Part shown: positions 8,910 to 16,991 of the stretch, piece by piece
How the letters are laid out: each line of letters starts with the position of its first letter
Numbering within the stretch: the stretch's first letter is position 1
Assembly (NCBI GenBank): GCA_004017275.1
Contig: SAKE01000004.1
Coordinates: forward strand, 1-64,000
DNA from: Mesorhizobium sp.
Lineage (GTDB): Bacteria > Pseudomonadota > Alphaproteobacteria > Rhizobiales > Rhizobiaceae
Reading direction: 5' to 3'
Length of the DNA: 64,000 nt
Position numbers and translations under genes: made by a program
Notes under the pieces: generated by a model
The model's input: only the letters and a program-made list of their open reading frames with translations
Told to the model about the DNA's origin: nothing
Database searches by the model: none

Positions 8910-9701
8910 CTATCCAACCGGCTTTCGACCGCGAAGATGAGTGGGACGGTGCTCACCACTGTCAAGCACCTTCTGCATGGCTTCCCAGGTTCGTATGTTC
9001 TTGTCGACATAGGCTGCGCCAACCGCGGCCGCGGCCATCGGATAGAGCGGTCCTTTCAGCCTTTCGAGTTCGCCGCGCGCAACGTCGCGGTACCATGGGT
9101 TTCGGTCCCTGACGGTGACATCGGCAAAGCCGGCGCTACGCATCGCCTGCGCGTAGCGCGACGGCGACGCCATGGCGAAGGACAGCCCTTCCGCCGCGAT
9201 ATAGGCTTTCATCTCGGGCGACGGTTCGCCGTCATGCGAGATCATCCAGTTGGAGGCGGCAAAGACGCCGTCTGGCCTGAGCACCCGGAAGATTTCGGCA
9301 AACAGCGCGTCCTTGTCAGGCACATGCAGCAGCGCATCCTTGGAGAAGACGACATCGAAGGCGCCATCAGCGAAAGGCAGCGGTCCCGGTGGCGCCTGGA
9401 TGAAGCTGGCGCGGTCCGCGAGCCCTCGCGCAGCGGCTCGCTGCCTCGCCGTTTCGATCACCGGCTGTTCGACATCGAAGCCGGTGGCGTGGGCGGCACC
9501 GCGCTCGACCAGATGCAGCGTGATGCCGCCGCAGCCGCAGCCGATGTCGAGGATCGTCTTGCCCTCGAGCGACAGCCCTTCGACCACCCGGTCGACTTCG
9601 TCCGGACCACCCGGCGACAGATAGCCATCGCCCCATAGCGCCTCGAGGAAGCGGATTGCGGTATCGTCATACTCCGGCTCGGCATCTGCCCTTTCGATCA
9701 T
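8910..9701 (-). CDS. SAM-dependent methyltransferase, phosphoethanolamine N-methyltransferase-like
   Basis: Class I methyltransferase of about 263 residues. Motif I is [10 protein letters not shown], the post-I acidic residue lies in TGFDVEQ, and [12 protein letters not shown] matches motif II. The layout around these motifs ([11 protein letters not shown] before motif [16 protein letters not shown] after it) resembles the plant phosphoethanolamine N-methyltransferase catalytic domain, so an amine N-methyltransferase is likely. The start at 9701 fits the conserved domain; a longer frame to 9797 would run through the BetI-like site and is unlikely. It is the first gene of the minus-strand operon with the regulator, binding proteins and amine oxidase. 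The substrate is unknown. Confidence 0.8.
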   Translation of the reverse strand: MIERADAEPEYDDTAIRFLEALWGDGYLSPGGPDEVDRVVEGLSLEGKTILDIGCGCGGITLHLVERGAAHATGFDVEQPVIETARQRAAARGLADRASFIQAPPGPLPFADGAFDVVFSKDALLHVPDKDALFAEIFRVLRPDGVFAASNWMISHDGEPSPEMKAYIAAEGLSFAMASPSRYAQAMRSAGFADVTVRDRNPWYRDVARGELERLKGPLYPMAAAAVGAAYVDKNIRTWEAMQKVLDSGEHRPTHLRGRKPVG

Positions 9702-9786
9702 CGGATGTCGTCCCGTCAGCCGATTTGAGTACTTTCGAATGCCGGCAAAGCGTAATGCATAGATGAGAAAACGCAATACCATTTGT

Positions 9787-9800
9787 TGAACATTCATTCA
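9787..9800. promoter_or_regulatory. BetI/TetR-type operator
   Basis: TGAACATTCATTCA; its reverse complement TGAATGAATGTTCA matches the site at 1584-1597 at TGAATG-N3-GTTCA. It lies in the 278-bp divergent region between the methyltransferase-led operon and the FAD oxidoreductase operon, so it could control both. Recognition by the adjacent BetI-like protein is inferred. Confidence 0.65.
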
Positions 9801-9888
9801 GTATGGCTGGACAAAACGGCCGCCCTCATGCCAAATTCTGCGCATTCGGGAACAGGCCACGCAAAAACGAAGAGCGGGTCGCACAGAG

Positions 9889-9963
9889 TAATTCCAGGAA
9901 AAGTGTGAGCGGTTTTCCCGGGAAAAGCGCGCAGCGCTTTCCCTAGGGAATTGCGTAGAAACA
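9889..9963. repeat. palindromic intergenic repeat in the 5' leader
   Basis: Composite palindrome: AATTCC...GGAATT outer arms, an inner perfect TTTTCCCGGGAAAA and a second hairpin AAAGCGCGCAGCGCTTT. It shares the AAAAGTG...GCGGTTTT core and the AGAAACAA end with the repeats at 25931, 37263 and 62685. It ends immediately before the AAGGAG ribosome site of the next gene, so it may fold in that mRNA leader. Confidence 0.6.
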
Positions 9964-9979
9964 AGGAGACTGGGCCAAA

Positions 9980-11599
9980 ATGAAAGCTTGGGATGCGATC
10001 ATCATAGGCGGCGGGCACAATGGCCTGGTCAACGCCTGCTACCTGCAGCGCGCCGGCCTTGAGGTGCTGGTGGTCGAGAAGAACGACTGGGTCGGCGGCG
10101 CCGCCACCAGCCGCGAGCTGACGCCGGGATTCCTCTACTCCAACTGCTCCTATGTCTGCTCGCTGTTTCGCCCCGAGATCATGCGCGATCTGGAACTGCC
10201 GCGCTTCGGCCTGCAGGTCATCTCCTACGAGGGCGGCGCGGTGTTCACCCGCGACGGCGACTATCTCGCCAATTACCGCGACCATGATGCCCACCGGCGC
10301 GAGTTCGCCCGATTCTCCAAGCGCGATGCCGAAGCCTATGACCGCTACGCCCGCGACGTGACGCGGCAGTGCCGCTTCATCCAGCCGCTGTTGATGCGCA
10401 CCGCGCCCGACCCCACCAGCCTGCGGCCGCGCGACCTCGGCGAACTGCTCTATCTCGGCAAGAAATTCGCCGGCCTGTCGGCTGAGGAAATGGCGCTGAC
10501 GCTGCGCTTCTGGACCATGTCGATCTCGGAGTTCCTCGACGAGTATTTCGAGACCGAGGTCATCAAGGCGAACTTCGCTCTGTCCGGCATCATCGGCACC
10601 GCGCTCGGACCGATGTCGCCAGGTACGGCCTACGTGCTTCTGCACCACTACATGGGCGAGGTCGACGGCTCGGTCGGCGCCTGGGGGTATGCGCGCGGCG
10701 GCATGGGCGCCGTCACCAAGGCTCTGGCCGCGTCCTTCAAGGCCTCCGGCGGCACCATCCGAACCGGTGCCGAGGTCGACCATGTGCTCGTCCGGCGCGG
10801 CAAGGCCAAAGGCGTGGTGCTGGCCGGCGGCGAGGAGATTTACGGCAAGCTCGTCGTCTCCAACGCCGACGTGAAGCGCACCTTCCTGAAGCTGGTCGAG
10901 GAAAAGGAACTACCCGACATCTTCCTGCGTCGGGTCAAGAACTTCAAGATCCGAGGCTCCTCCGGCAAGGTCAACATCGCGCTCGATTCGCTGCCGGAAT
11001 TCCCGGCGCTGCCGAAGGATTCGCCGGTCTATCGCGGCGACATGCATTTCACCGATTCGATGGAGCGCATGGAGCGCGCCTATGACGACTGGAAGGCCGG
11101 GCGCTGGTCGGCCGACCCGTTCCTCGACATGGTCATCCCGACGACGCTCGACCCGACCATGGCGCCCCCCGGCAAGCATTTCATGAGCTGCTTCGTGCAA
11201 TACGCCCCGCCCAAGATCGGCGGTCGCGAATGGACCGATGCCGATCGCGACGGCTTTGCCGAAAGCGTGATTGCGCAGATCGCGGAATACTCGCCTGGCT
11301 TCCGCGACCGCATCGTCCACATGGAGGTGCGCACCCCACGCGAGATCGAGGCCGAGGTCGGCCTCACCGAAGGCAACATCTTCCAGGGCGAACTGACCTT
11401 CGACCAGCTTCTGTTCAACCGCCCGGTGCCGGGCTACGCGCAGTACCGCTCACCGGTAGGCGGCCTCTATATGTGCGGCTCCTCGACTCACCCTGGCGGC
11501 GGCGTGATGGGCGCACCCGGCCGCAATGCCGCGGCTGAGATTCTGCGCGATCTCGCCAAATCCACCTCGCATATGAGCCCGGCCCATGACGTCATTTGA
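9980..11599 (+). CDS. FAD-dependent oxidoreductase, phytoene dehydrogenase/PYROXD2-like (first of pair)
   Basis: Flavoprotein of 539 residues in the phytoene-dehydrogenase-like family (COG1233). The FAD fold is at the N terminus (IIIGGGHNGLVNACYLQRAG, then VGGAATSRELTPGF), and the C-terminal FAD segment is MCGSSTHPGGGVMGAPGRNAA. No carotenoid genes are nearby, so carotenoid desaturation is unlikely; the layout is closer to PYROXD2-type proteins, for which amine-linked roles have been suggested. The ribosome site is AAGGAG. It overlaps its paralogue by 14 bp, so the two are probably made together. Oxidation of a C-N bond is inferred from context only. Confidence 0.82.
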   Translation: MKAWDAIIIGGGHNGLVNACYLQRAGLEVLVVEKNDWVGGAATSRELTPGFLYSNCSYVCSLFRPEIMRDLELPRFGLQVISYEGGAVFTRDGDYLANYRDHDAHRREFARFSKRDAEAYDRYARDVTRQCRFIQPLLMRTAPDPTSLRPRDLGELLYLGKKFAGLSAEEMALTLRFWTMSISEFLDEYFETEVIKANFALSGIIGTALGPMSPGTAYVLLHHYMGEVDGSVGAWGYARGGMGAVTKALAASFKASGGTIRTGAEVDHVLVRRGKAKGVVLAGGEEIYGKLVVSNADVKRTFLKLVEEKELPDIFLRRVKNFKIRGSSGKVNIALDSLPEFPALPKDSPVYRGDMHFTDSMERMERAYDDWKAGRWSADPFLDMVIPTTLDPTMAPPGKHFMSCFVQYAPPKIGGREWTDADRDGFAESVIAQIAEYSPGFRDRIVHMEVRTPREIEAEVGLTEGNIFQGELTFDQLLFNRPVPGYAQYRSPVGGLYMCGSSTHPGGGVMGAPGRNAAAEILRDLAKSTSHMSPAHDVI

Positions 11600-13151
11600 T
11601 GCAATCGTCGTTGGCGGCGGCCACAATGGCCTCGTCGCTGCTGCCACGCTGGCCAAAGCCGGCCGCAAGGTGCTGCTGCTGGAAGCCGGAAGCAAAGTCG
11701 GCGGCGCCGCGCGCACCGAAGAATTCGCACCCGGCTTTCGCGTCTCCTCGGTCGCCCATCTGCTGAACCGGCTGCATCCCGATGTGGTGAAGACGCTGGA
11801 GCTTGAGAAGCACGGGCTAAGAGTCGCGCGCGCCGACTTCATGCCGTCGGTGGCTTTGTCGAAAGACGGCGCGCCGCTTGTCCTGGATGGCACCTATGGC
11901 GAGGTGCTGACTGGAGCCAGTTCGTCCGAGCAATGCGCCTGGAAAGAGTTGCGCGCGCAGTTGCTGCGCTATGCCGGCATCCTGAAGCCGTTCCTGTCCC
12001 GCCGGCCACCCGATCTCGCCGGCATGTCGCTGCTGGAAGCAGCTTCACTCGGTCAGACCGCGCTGGCGTTGAAGAAGCTTGGCAAGGAAGACATGCGCGA
12101 CTTCTTGCGCGTGCTGTTGATGAACGTTGCCGACCTGCTCGACGAACAGCTTGCCGATATCAGGCTGAAGGGCCTGCTCGCCTTCGACGCGACGCTGGGC
12201 AGTCACCTCGGCCCGCGCTCGCCGACCTCATTGCTCGGCCTCTACTACCGGCTGGCCGGCGAGGCCGGTGGTACGGCCGGCGCGCAAGTCCTGCCGCAAG
12301 GCGGCATGGGCGCGGTCGTCGCCACCATCCGCGCTTCGGCTGAAAAGGCTGGCGTCGAAATCCGCACATCGGCGCCCGTAGCAAAAATCATCGTCGAGAA
12401 AGGTCGCGCTGTCGGTGTCGCGCTCGACAATGGCGAGGTGCTGCGCGCCAACACGATAGTCTCCGCCATCAACCCGGCGACGACTTTCCTCGACCTTGTC
12501 GGACCGCGCGAGATCGACACCGGCTTCGTGCGCAAGGTAAAAAACATCCGCATGAAGGGCGATGCGGCCAAGCTCAATCTGGCGCTTGACCGGTCGCCGC
12601 AATTCACCGACGTCGATGCGGCCGGCCACAAGGGCCGGCTGGTCATCGCCCCCTCGCCCGATCACGTCGAGCGCGCCTTCAACCCGTCCAAATATGGAGA
12701 GTTCTCGCCCGAGCCGGTGATGGAGATCACGCTGCCAAGCCTCGCCGACCCGTCGCTCGCGCCCGCCGGCGCCTGCGTGCTGTCGGCGGTCGTGCAATAC
12801 GCACCTTATGCCCTGAAAGAGGGCTGGGATGCCGGCAAGCCGAAATTCCTCAAGGCGATCATGGCTCAGCTCGAGTCTCACGCGCCTGGGATCGGCAAGA
12901 GCGTGGTGCACACCGAGCTTCTGACGCCGGCCGACATCGAAACGCGCTACCGCATGCCGGGCGGCCACTGGCACCACGGCGAATTGCAGGCCGACCAGAT
13001 GCTGGTCTCGCGCCCCGTCTCCGGCTGGTCGGGCTACGACACGCCGCTTGAAGGGCTGTTCCTGGCTGGCGCCGGCTCGCATCCCGGCGGCGGCGTCTCC
13101 GGCGCACCTGGCCTCAACGCCGCGCGGCGCATTATCGCGATAAAGGGGTGA
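11586..13151 (+). CDS. FAD-dependent oxidoreductase, phytoene dehydrogenase/PYROXD2-like (second of pair)
   Basis: Paralogue of the preceding flavoprotein, 521 residues, with the same GGGHNGLVAAATLAKAG FAD motif, VGGAARTEEFAPGF and a C-terminal AGAGSHPGGGVSGAPGLNAA segment. The start lies inside the upstream gene (14-bp overlap). The two proteins differ throughout, so they are probably distinct subunits or act on successive intermediates. A large palindrome follows before the demethylase-like gene. The substrate cannot be read from the sequence. Confidence 0.82.
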   Translation: MTSFDAIVVGGGHNGLVAAATLAKAGRKVLLLEAGSKVGGAARTEEFAPGFRVSSVAHLLNRLHPDVVKTLELEKHGLRVARADFMPSVALSKDGAPLVLDGTYGEVLTGASSSEQCAWKELRAQLLRYAGILKPFLSRRPPDLAGMSLLEAASLGQTALALKKLGKEDMRDFLRVLLMNVADLLDEQLADIRLKGLLAFDATLGSHLGPRSPTSLLGLYYRLAGEAGGTAGAQVLPQGGMGAVVATIRASAEKAGVEIRTSAPVAKIIVEKGRAVGVALDNGEVLRANTIVSAINPATTFLDLVGPREIDTGFVRKVKNIRMKGDAAKLNLALDRSPQFTDVDAAGHKGRLVIAPSPDHVERAFNPSKYGEFSPEPVMEITLPSLADPSLAPAGACVLSAVVQYAPYALKEGWDAGKPKFLKAIMAQLESHAPGIGKSVVHTELLTPADIETRYRMPGGHWHHGELQADQMLVSRPVSGWSGYDTPLEGLFLAGAGSHPGGGVSGAPGLNAARRIIAIKG

Positions 13152-13189
13152 TGGAATGTTTCAGCCAGCCAACGCCGCACTCCAAGGCA

Positions 13190-13344
13190 CCCCCCTCTGT
13201 CCTGCCGGACATCTCCCCCTCTCGGGGGGAGATCGGCTGTCACCCACGCTTTCGCCAATCGTCGCCTTTGTAAGAAAATCGCCAGCATTCCCGCAAGCCG
13301 ATCTCCCCACTAGAGGGGGAGATGTCCGGCAGGACAGAGGGGGG
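13190..13344. repeat. large nested palindromic repeat (perfect 33-bp arms)
   Basis: Arms 13190-13222 and 13312-13344 are perfect reverse complements over 33 bp, starting CCCCCCTCTGTCCTGCCGGA on the left. A second inverted pair inside (GGGGAGATCGGCT near 13225, AGCCGATCTCCCC near 13296) makes a nested cruciform with a loop of about 58 bp. No transposase is present. It resembles rhizobial intergenic mosaic-type palindromes. It separates the oxidoreductase pair from the GcvT-like gene and could terminate or stabilise the transcript. Confidence 0.85.
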
Positions 13345-13361
13345 CGCGAAGGAACGCCATC

Positions 13362-14594
13362 ATGAATCAGCAATCCGCCACCAACCCATCAGGCCGCATC
13401 GCCGCGCAAAACCACTTCCGCACGTTGCGACTGGGCACACCGTTCCAGCCGCGCATCGATGCGCTGGCCAGAACCCGGGACTGGTACAATTGGGCCGGCT
13501 ACCGCGCCCCGCACTCACTGTGGGACGAGGAACTGGAATATTTCGCCATCCGCAGCCAGGCGGCGCTGTTCGACATTTCGCCGATGACCAAATACCGGAT
13601 CGAGGGACCGGACGCCGAAGCCTTGCTCAATCGCGTCACCTTGCACGACGTCACCAAGCTCAAGCCCGGTCGCGTCCATTACACCGCCTGGTGCGACGAC
13701 GAGGGCTTTGTCCTCGATGACGGTACGCTGTTCCGGCTGTCGCCGACACGCTTCCGGCTGTGCTCGCAGGAGCGGCATTTGCCTTGGCTGCTCGACAGCG
13801 CCGTTGGTTTCGATGTGATCGTTGAGGAAGAGACTGAGGCGGTGGCCGGCCTCGCCTTGCAAGGCCCGACCTCCTTTGCCGTGCTGCGCGATGCAGGCTT
13901 TGCCGGCGTCGAGAGGCTGAAAATATTCGACCTCGCCGACTTCCCGCATGATGGCGGCACCATCAGCATTTCGCGCACCGGCTTCACCGGTGATCTCGGC
14001 TACGAGCTGTTCGTCCCGGCCGGCAAGGCGCTGAGCCTGTGGGACCGGCTGATGACATCAGGCGAACTGCGCGGCATCCGCGCCATCGGCTACACCGCGC
14101 TCAACCGCGCCCGTCTCGAAGCCGGGCTGATCGTTGCCAATGCGGATTTTACAACCGCCGAGCACGCCATCCGCGCCGACCGCCTGCGCATGCCTGACGA
14201 GATCGGGCTCGGCTTCATGATCGATCTGGAAAAGGGCCATTTCAACGGCCGCCGCGCGATCCTTGAGGCGCGCGCCAAACGCAAGCTGCGCCACGTGCTG
14301 GTTGGGCTGGAGATCGAAGGCAACATCCCGGCGGAACACGCCATCGTCTACCACAAGAAAGCCCAGGAGGTCGGCCTGGTCAGCGCCGCCATGTGGTCGC
14401 CGATGGCCAAGCGCAACATCGCCATCGCCTCGCTGGCGCGGCCATACGGTGATACAATGGTCGAGGACCTCTGGGTCGAGATCTATGCCATGCGCGAGCT
14501 GCAGTATCAGAAGCTGATGAAGCGGGCCAAGGTGGTGGCGCGACCGTTCATCAAGCTCGACCGCCGCACCGCCAATCCACCGGCGGATTTCTGA
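13362..14594 (+). CDS. GcvT-family aminomethyltransferase (folate-dependent demethylase-like)
   Basis: Protein of 410 residues with the folate-binding GcvT fold and its C-terminal barrel. Family marks include ALFDISPMTKYRIEGPDAEALLNRV near the N terminus, RTGFTGDLGYELFVP in the middle and ARLEAGLIVANADF, where a catalytic acidic residue usually lies. Relatives move one-carbon units from N- or S-methyl groups to tetrahydrofolate (GcvT, dimethylglycine/sarcosine dehydrogenase C-terminal domains, DmdA). After two FAD oxidoreductases, an oxidase plus one-carbon acceptor pathway for an N-methylated compound is plausible. A small conserved-looking protein follows two bases later. Confidence 0.85.
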   Translation: MNQQSATNPSGRIAAQNHFRTLRLGTPFQPRIDALARTRDWYNWAGYRAPHSLWDEELEYFAIRSQAALFDISPMTKYRIEGPDAEALLNRVTLHDVTKLKPGRVHYTAWCDDEGFVLDDGTLFRLSPTRFRLCSQERHLPWLLDSAVGFDVIVEEETEAVAGLALQGPTSFAVLRDAGFAGVERLKIFDLADFPHDGGTISISRTGFTGDLGYELFVPAGKALSLWDRLMTSGELRGIRAIGYTALNRARLEAGLIVANADFTTAEHAIRADRLRMPDEIGLGFMIDLEKGHFNGRRAILEARAKRKLRHVLVGLEIEGNIPAEHAIVYHKKAQEVGLVSAAMWSPMAKRNIAIASLARPYGDTMVEDLWVEIYAMRELQYQKLMKRAKVVARPFIKLDRRTANPPADF

Positions 14595-14596
14595 CC

Positions 14597-14857
14597 ATGA
14601 CCGACGAAGCCGACAGACTGGATGGAGACGAGGAAGCCGCCGAGCAGTGGGAGCTGGTCAACACGCCGCTCGGCGAAAAATGGTCGGGCCGCACGCGCTA
14701 TGCCGCCGCCATGTTCTTCTACAAGCGCGACGAGATGACCTCCGAAACGCTCGAGATCTACCGCATCTGCGCGCGGCTCGATTCCGAAAATCCCCTGCCC
14801 ATCATCCGCGATCGCGGCGTCGGCAAGGACTGGCTGGAGCGCATGGGCTTCCGATAG
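14597..14857 (+). CDS. small uncharacterised protein downstream of the GcvT-like gene
   Basis: Acidic 86-residue protein without signal peptide or membrane segment; I do not recognise the family. The N terminus is Asp/Glu rich, and the rest is a compact segment with several aromatic and charged residues (YAAAMFFYKRDEMTSE, DWLERMGF). The ATG lies two bases after the upstream stop, so expression is coupled to the demethylase-like enzyme. It could be an accessory subunit; no catalytic motif is visible. Confidence 0.75.
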   Translation: MTDEADRLDGDEEAAEQWELVNTPLGEKWSGRTRYAAAMFFYKRDEMTSETLEIYRICARLDSENPLPIIRDRGVGKDWLERMGFR

Positions 14858-14863
14858 GCCGTT

Positions 14864-15922
14864 CTAACCTATCGTTTTCTCGAGCACATTGAGCCAATTG
14901 CGATAAGCGATCTTCTCGATCAGCGCGCGGCCGAAACCACGTGCCGCCAAGGCATCGATCAGCTTCGGCAGACCGGCGACATCGCCGATGACGGCCGGGA
15001 TCATGGCGCCGTCGAAATCCGAGCCGAGGCCGACGCCATCTTCGCCCAGCGCCTGCAGCAGCGAATCGACATGGCGCACCATGATGTCGAGGCTGGTGTC
15101 GGCGTTCATGCGCCCGTCCTCGCGCAGGAAGCCGGTTGCGAAGTTCAGTCCGACCATGCCGCCTGACTCGCGGATCGCGCCGAGCTGCCAGTCGGTGAGA
15201 TTACGCGAATGGCCGCAGATCGCATGCACGTTGGAATGGGTGGCGATCAGCGGCGCATCGCTGAGCGCGGCGACATCGCGAAAACCCTTCTCGTTGAGAT
15301 GCGAGAGGTCGATCATGATGTTCAGCTGGTTGCAGGCCTTGACCAGCGCCTTGCCTGCATCGGTCAGCCCGGGTCCGGTGTCGGGCGAGGACGGAAAGCG
15401 GAACGGCACGCCGTGGCCGAATGCATTCGGCCGGCTCCAGACGATGCCGAGCGAGCGCAAGCCGGCTTCATGCAATACGTCGAGCATGGTGAGCTCTGGA
15501 TCGATCGCCTCGACCCCTTCGATATGGAACACCGCCGCGATCGAACCCTGCGCCATCGCATTGCGCACATCGCCGGCGCTGCGGCAGACGGTAAGCGCTC
15601 CGGCCCGTTCCAGTCGGAACAGGATCGAGGCCATCGCGATCGTCGAGGTCAGCGCATCATTGCGCGGAACCTCGGGGGGCAACGGCTCGGCAGCGCTGGG
15701 CGCCAGGGGCACGGCGCTGCGCCGCGATTTCTCGACAGGTGGCGGGAAGATGGCGAACATGCCACCGGCAAAGCCACCGGCTTTGGCACGCGGCAGGTCG
15801 ATATGGCCGCCCGATTTCCCCTCCATGAACAGCTTTTCGACGTCCGTGTCTTTCGACTGATAGAGTCTGAGCAGCGTATCGTTATGGCCGTCGAAGACGG
15901 GAACGAGGTCGGGTTCGGTCAT
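14864..15922 (-). CDS. membrane dipeptidase, peptidase M19 family
   Basis: Zinc-dependent dipeptidase-like enzyme of 352 residues. M19 motifs are present: FDGHNDTLLRL (metal ligands), the FHIEGVEAID glutamate, IDLSHLNEKGF, THSNVHAICGHSRN and GLGSDFDGA. There is no signal peptide, so it is probably cytoplasmic. It converges on the small protein gene with a six-base gap. An M19 dipeptidase also occurs in the Pseudomonas dimethylglycine-demethylase locus (from memory), so its role may be in one-carbon or amine catabolism rather than peptide turnover. No clear ribosome site precedes the ATG. Confidence 0.87.
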   Translation of the reverse strand: MTEPDLVPVFDGHNDTLLRLYQSKDTDVEKLFMEGKSGGHIDLPRAKAGGFAGGMFAIFPPPVEKSRRSAVPLAPSAAEPLPPEVPRNDALTSTIAMASILFRLERAGALTVCRSAGDVRNAMAQGSIAAVFHIEGVEAIDPELTMLDVLHEAGLRSLGIVWSRPNAFGHGVPFRFPSSPDTGPGLTDAGKALVKACNQLNIMIDLSHLNEKGFRDVAALSDAPLIATHSNVHAICGHSRNLTDWQLGAIRESGGMVGLNFATGFLREDGRMNADTSLDIMVRHVDSLLQALGEDGVGLGSDFDGAMIPAVIGDVAGLPKLIDALAARGFGRALIEKIAYRNWLNVLEKTIG

Positions 15923-16064
15923 GGGGGATCATTCGGTTGGTTTGTCGGCAAGGGGCTGAGATATATCATATCTACTTAGGCAAGATGCGCCACCCGCGCA
16001 AATGCCAGAGCCATCCCGATTGGGTAGCAGCCGCTCGCCGCACCGTTTCCAAGCGACTAAATCC

Positions 16065-16364
16065 CTACCGCTTCAGCACGTCGGCCCATTCCTGGTGACG
16101 GCGGAACTGGGCGTTGGCGAAGGGGCAGAGCGGGATGATCTTCTTGCCCGCCGCACGCGCATCCTCGACGGCGCGGGTGACGAGCCGAAGCCCGGCACCT
16201 TGGCCGCGAAATACGTCTGGGACTTCGGTATGATCAATGATGATCTGGTGCTCGCCGATCTTGGTGAACGTCATCTCGGCCTCGGCGCCATCAGGTCCGC
16301 GCAGGACATAGCGGCCCTTGGAGCCGCGATCCTCCAGTTCGATCTCGGGCAGTTGGTCAGGCAT
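16065..16364 (-). CDS. GNAT-family N-acetyltransferase (short type)
   Basis: Short GNAT protein of 99 residues. The acetyl-CoA loop is VFRGQGAGLRLVTRAVEDARAAG (R/QxxGxG/A type), followed by IIPLCPFANAQFRRH, which is typical of the small YjdJ-like acetyltransferases. It is the last gene of a three-gene minus-strand operon, two bases after the hydrolase gene. The acceptor is unknown. Confidence 0.85.
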   Translation of the reverse strand: MPDQLPEIELEDRGSKGRYVLRGPDGAEAEMTFTKIGEHQIIIDHTEVPDVFRGQGAGLRLVTRAVEDARAAGKKIIPLCPFANAQFRRHQEWADVLKR

Positions 16365-16366
16365 CG

Positions 16367-16987
16367 CTATACTCCTTGGGTAGCATCGGCAAAAAACCGC
16401 CGTGCCGCCTCGATCTCATTTGGCCGCACCTCGTGCCCGCCTTCATGCCATTCCACTGTGACATCGGCGCCGTCGGCACGCAAATAGGCTTCGAGCCGCG
16501 TGGTCAGGTTCGGCGGGCAGATCGGATCGCGCTTGCCTGCAGTCAGCAGAATATCGCGACCGGTGAGACTGCCCTTCACCTCCGGTTCGAACGGGATCAG
16601 CGGATGCATCAGCACCGATGCATCGAGCAGTGTTGGCGCCACAAACACCACCGAGGCCAGGATGTTGGCGCCGTTGGAGTAACCGAGGCCCAGCACGGCC
16701 GACGGCCTCGTCGCTTCGACATGGGCTTTGACGAAGCCGGCCATCTTGTCCGTCGCCCGCGCCAGATCGTCCATGTCGTAGACACCCTCGCCGGTGCGGC
16801 GAAAGAAGCGCGCCGAACCATGTTCCGACACATCGCCGCGCGGCGAGACGATGGTCGCCAGGGGCGCAAGTTCGCGCCCCAGCGACAGAAGCTGGTTCTC
16901 ATCGGCTCCCGTGCCGTGGAAGACGAACAGCATTGGGCCACCTGGCGAGCCGGGCAGCAGCCTGTGGATGTAAGCGTCCTTGCTCAT
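16367..16987 (-). CDS. alpha/beta hydrolase, MhqD/carboxylesterase type
   Basis: Hydrolase of 206 residues. It has the oxyanion-side FHGTGADENQ, the nucleophile elbow GLGYSNGAN, the catalytic Asp in AGKRDPICPP and the His in HEGGHEV. Segments such as SPRGDVSEHGSARFFRR match Bacillus MhqD-like hydrolases. It starts four bases after the stop of the VOC dioxygenase gene, with GGAGG inside that gene's end. The pairing with a ring-cleaving dioxygenase mirrors the methylhydroquinone-resistance mhqO/mhqD arrangement, suggesting quinone or aromatic electrophile detoxification (inference). Confidence 0.87.
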   Translation of the reverse strand: MSKDAYIHRLLPGSPGGPMLFVFHGTGADENQLLSLGRELAPLATIVSPRGDVSEHGSARFFRRTGEGVYDMDDLARATDKMAGFVKAHVEATRPSAVLGLGYSNGANILASVVFVAPTLLDASVLMHPLIPFEPEVKGSLTGRDILLTAGKRDPICPPNLTTRLEAYLRADGADVTVEWHEGGHEVRPNEIEAARRFFADATQGV

Positions 16988-16991
16988 GGCC

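Noticed and set aside
9980..13151. Carotenoid biosynthesis genes (crtI)
   Set aside because: No crtB, crtE or crtY nearby, and the neighbours are amine-related.
13156..13373. Open frames on both strands across the large palindrome
   Set aside because: They exist only because the palindrome is free of stops; no ribosome site or protein signal.
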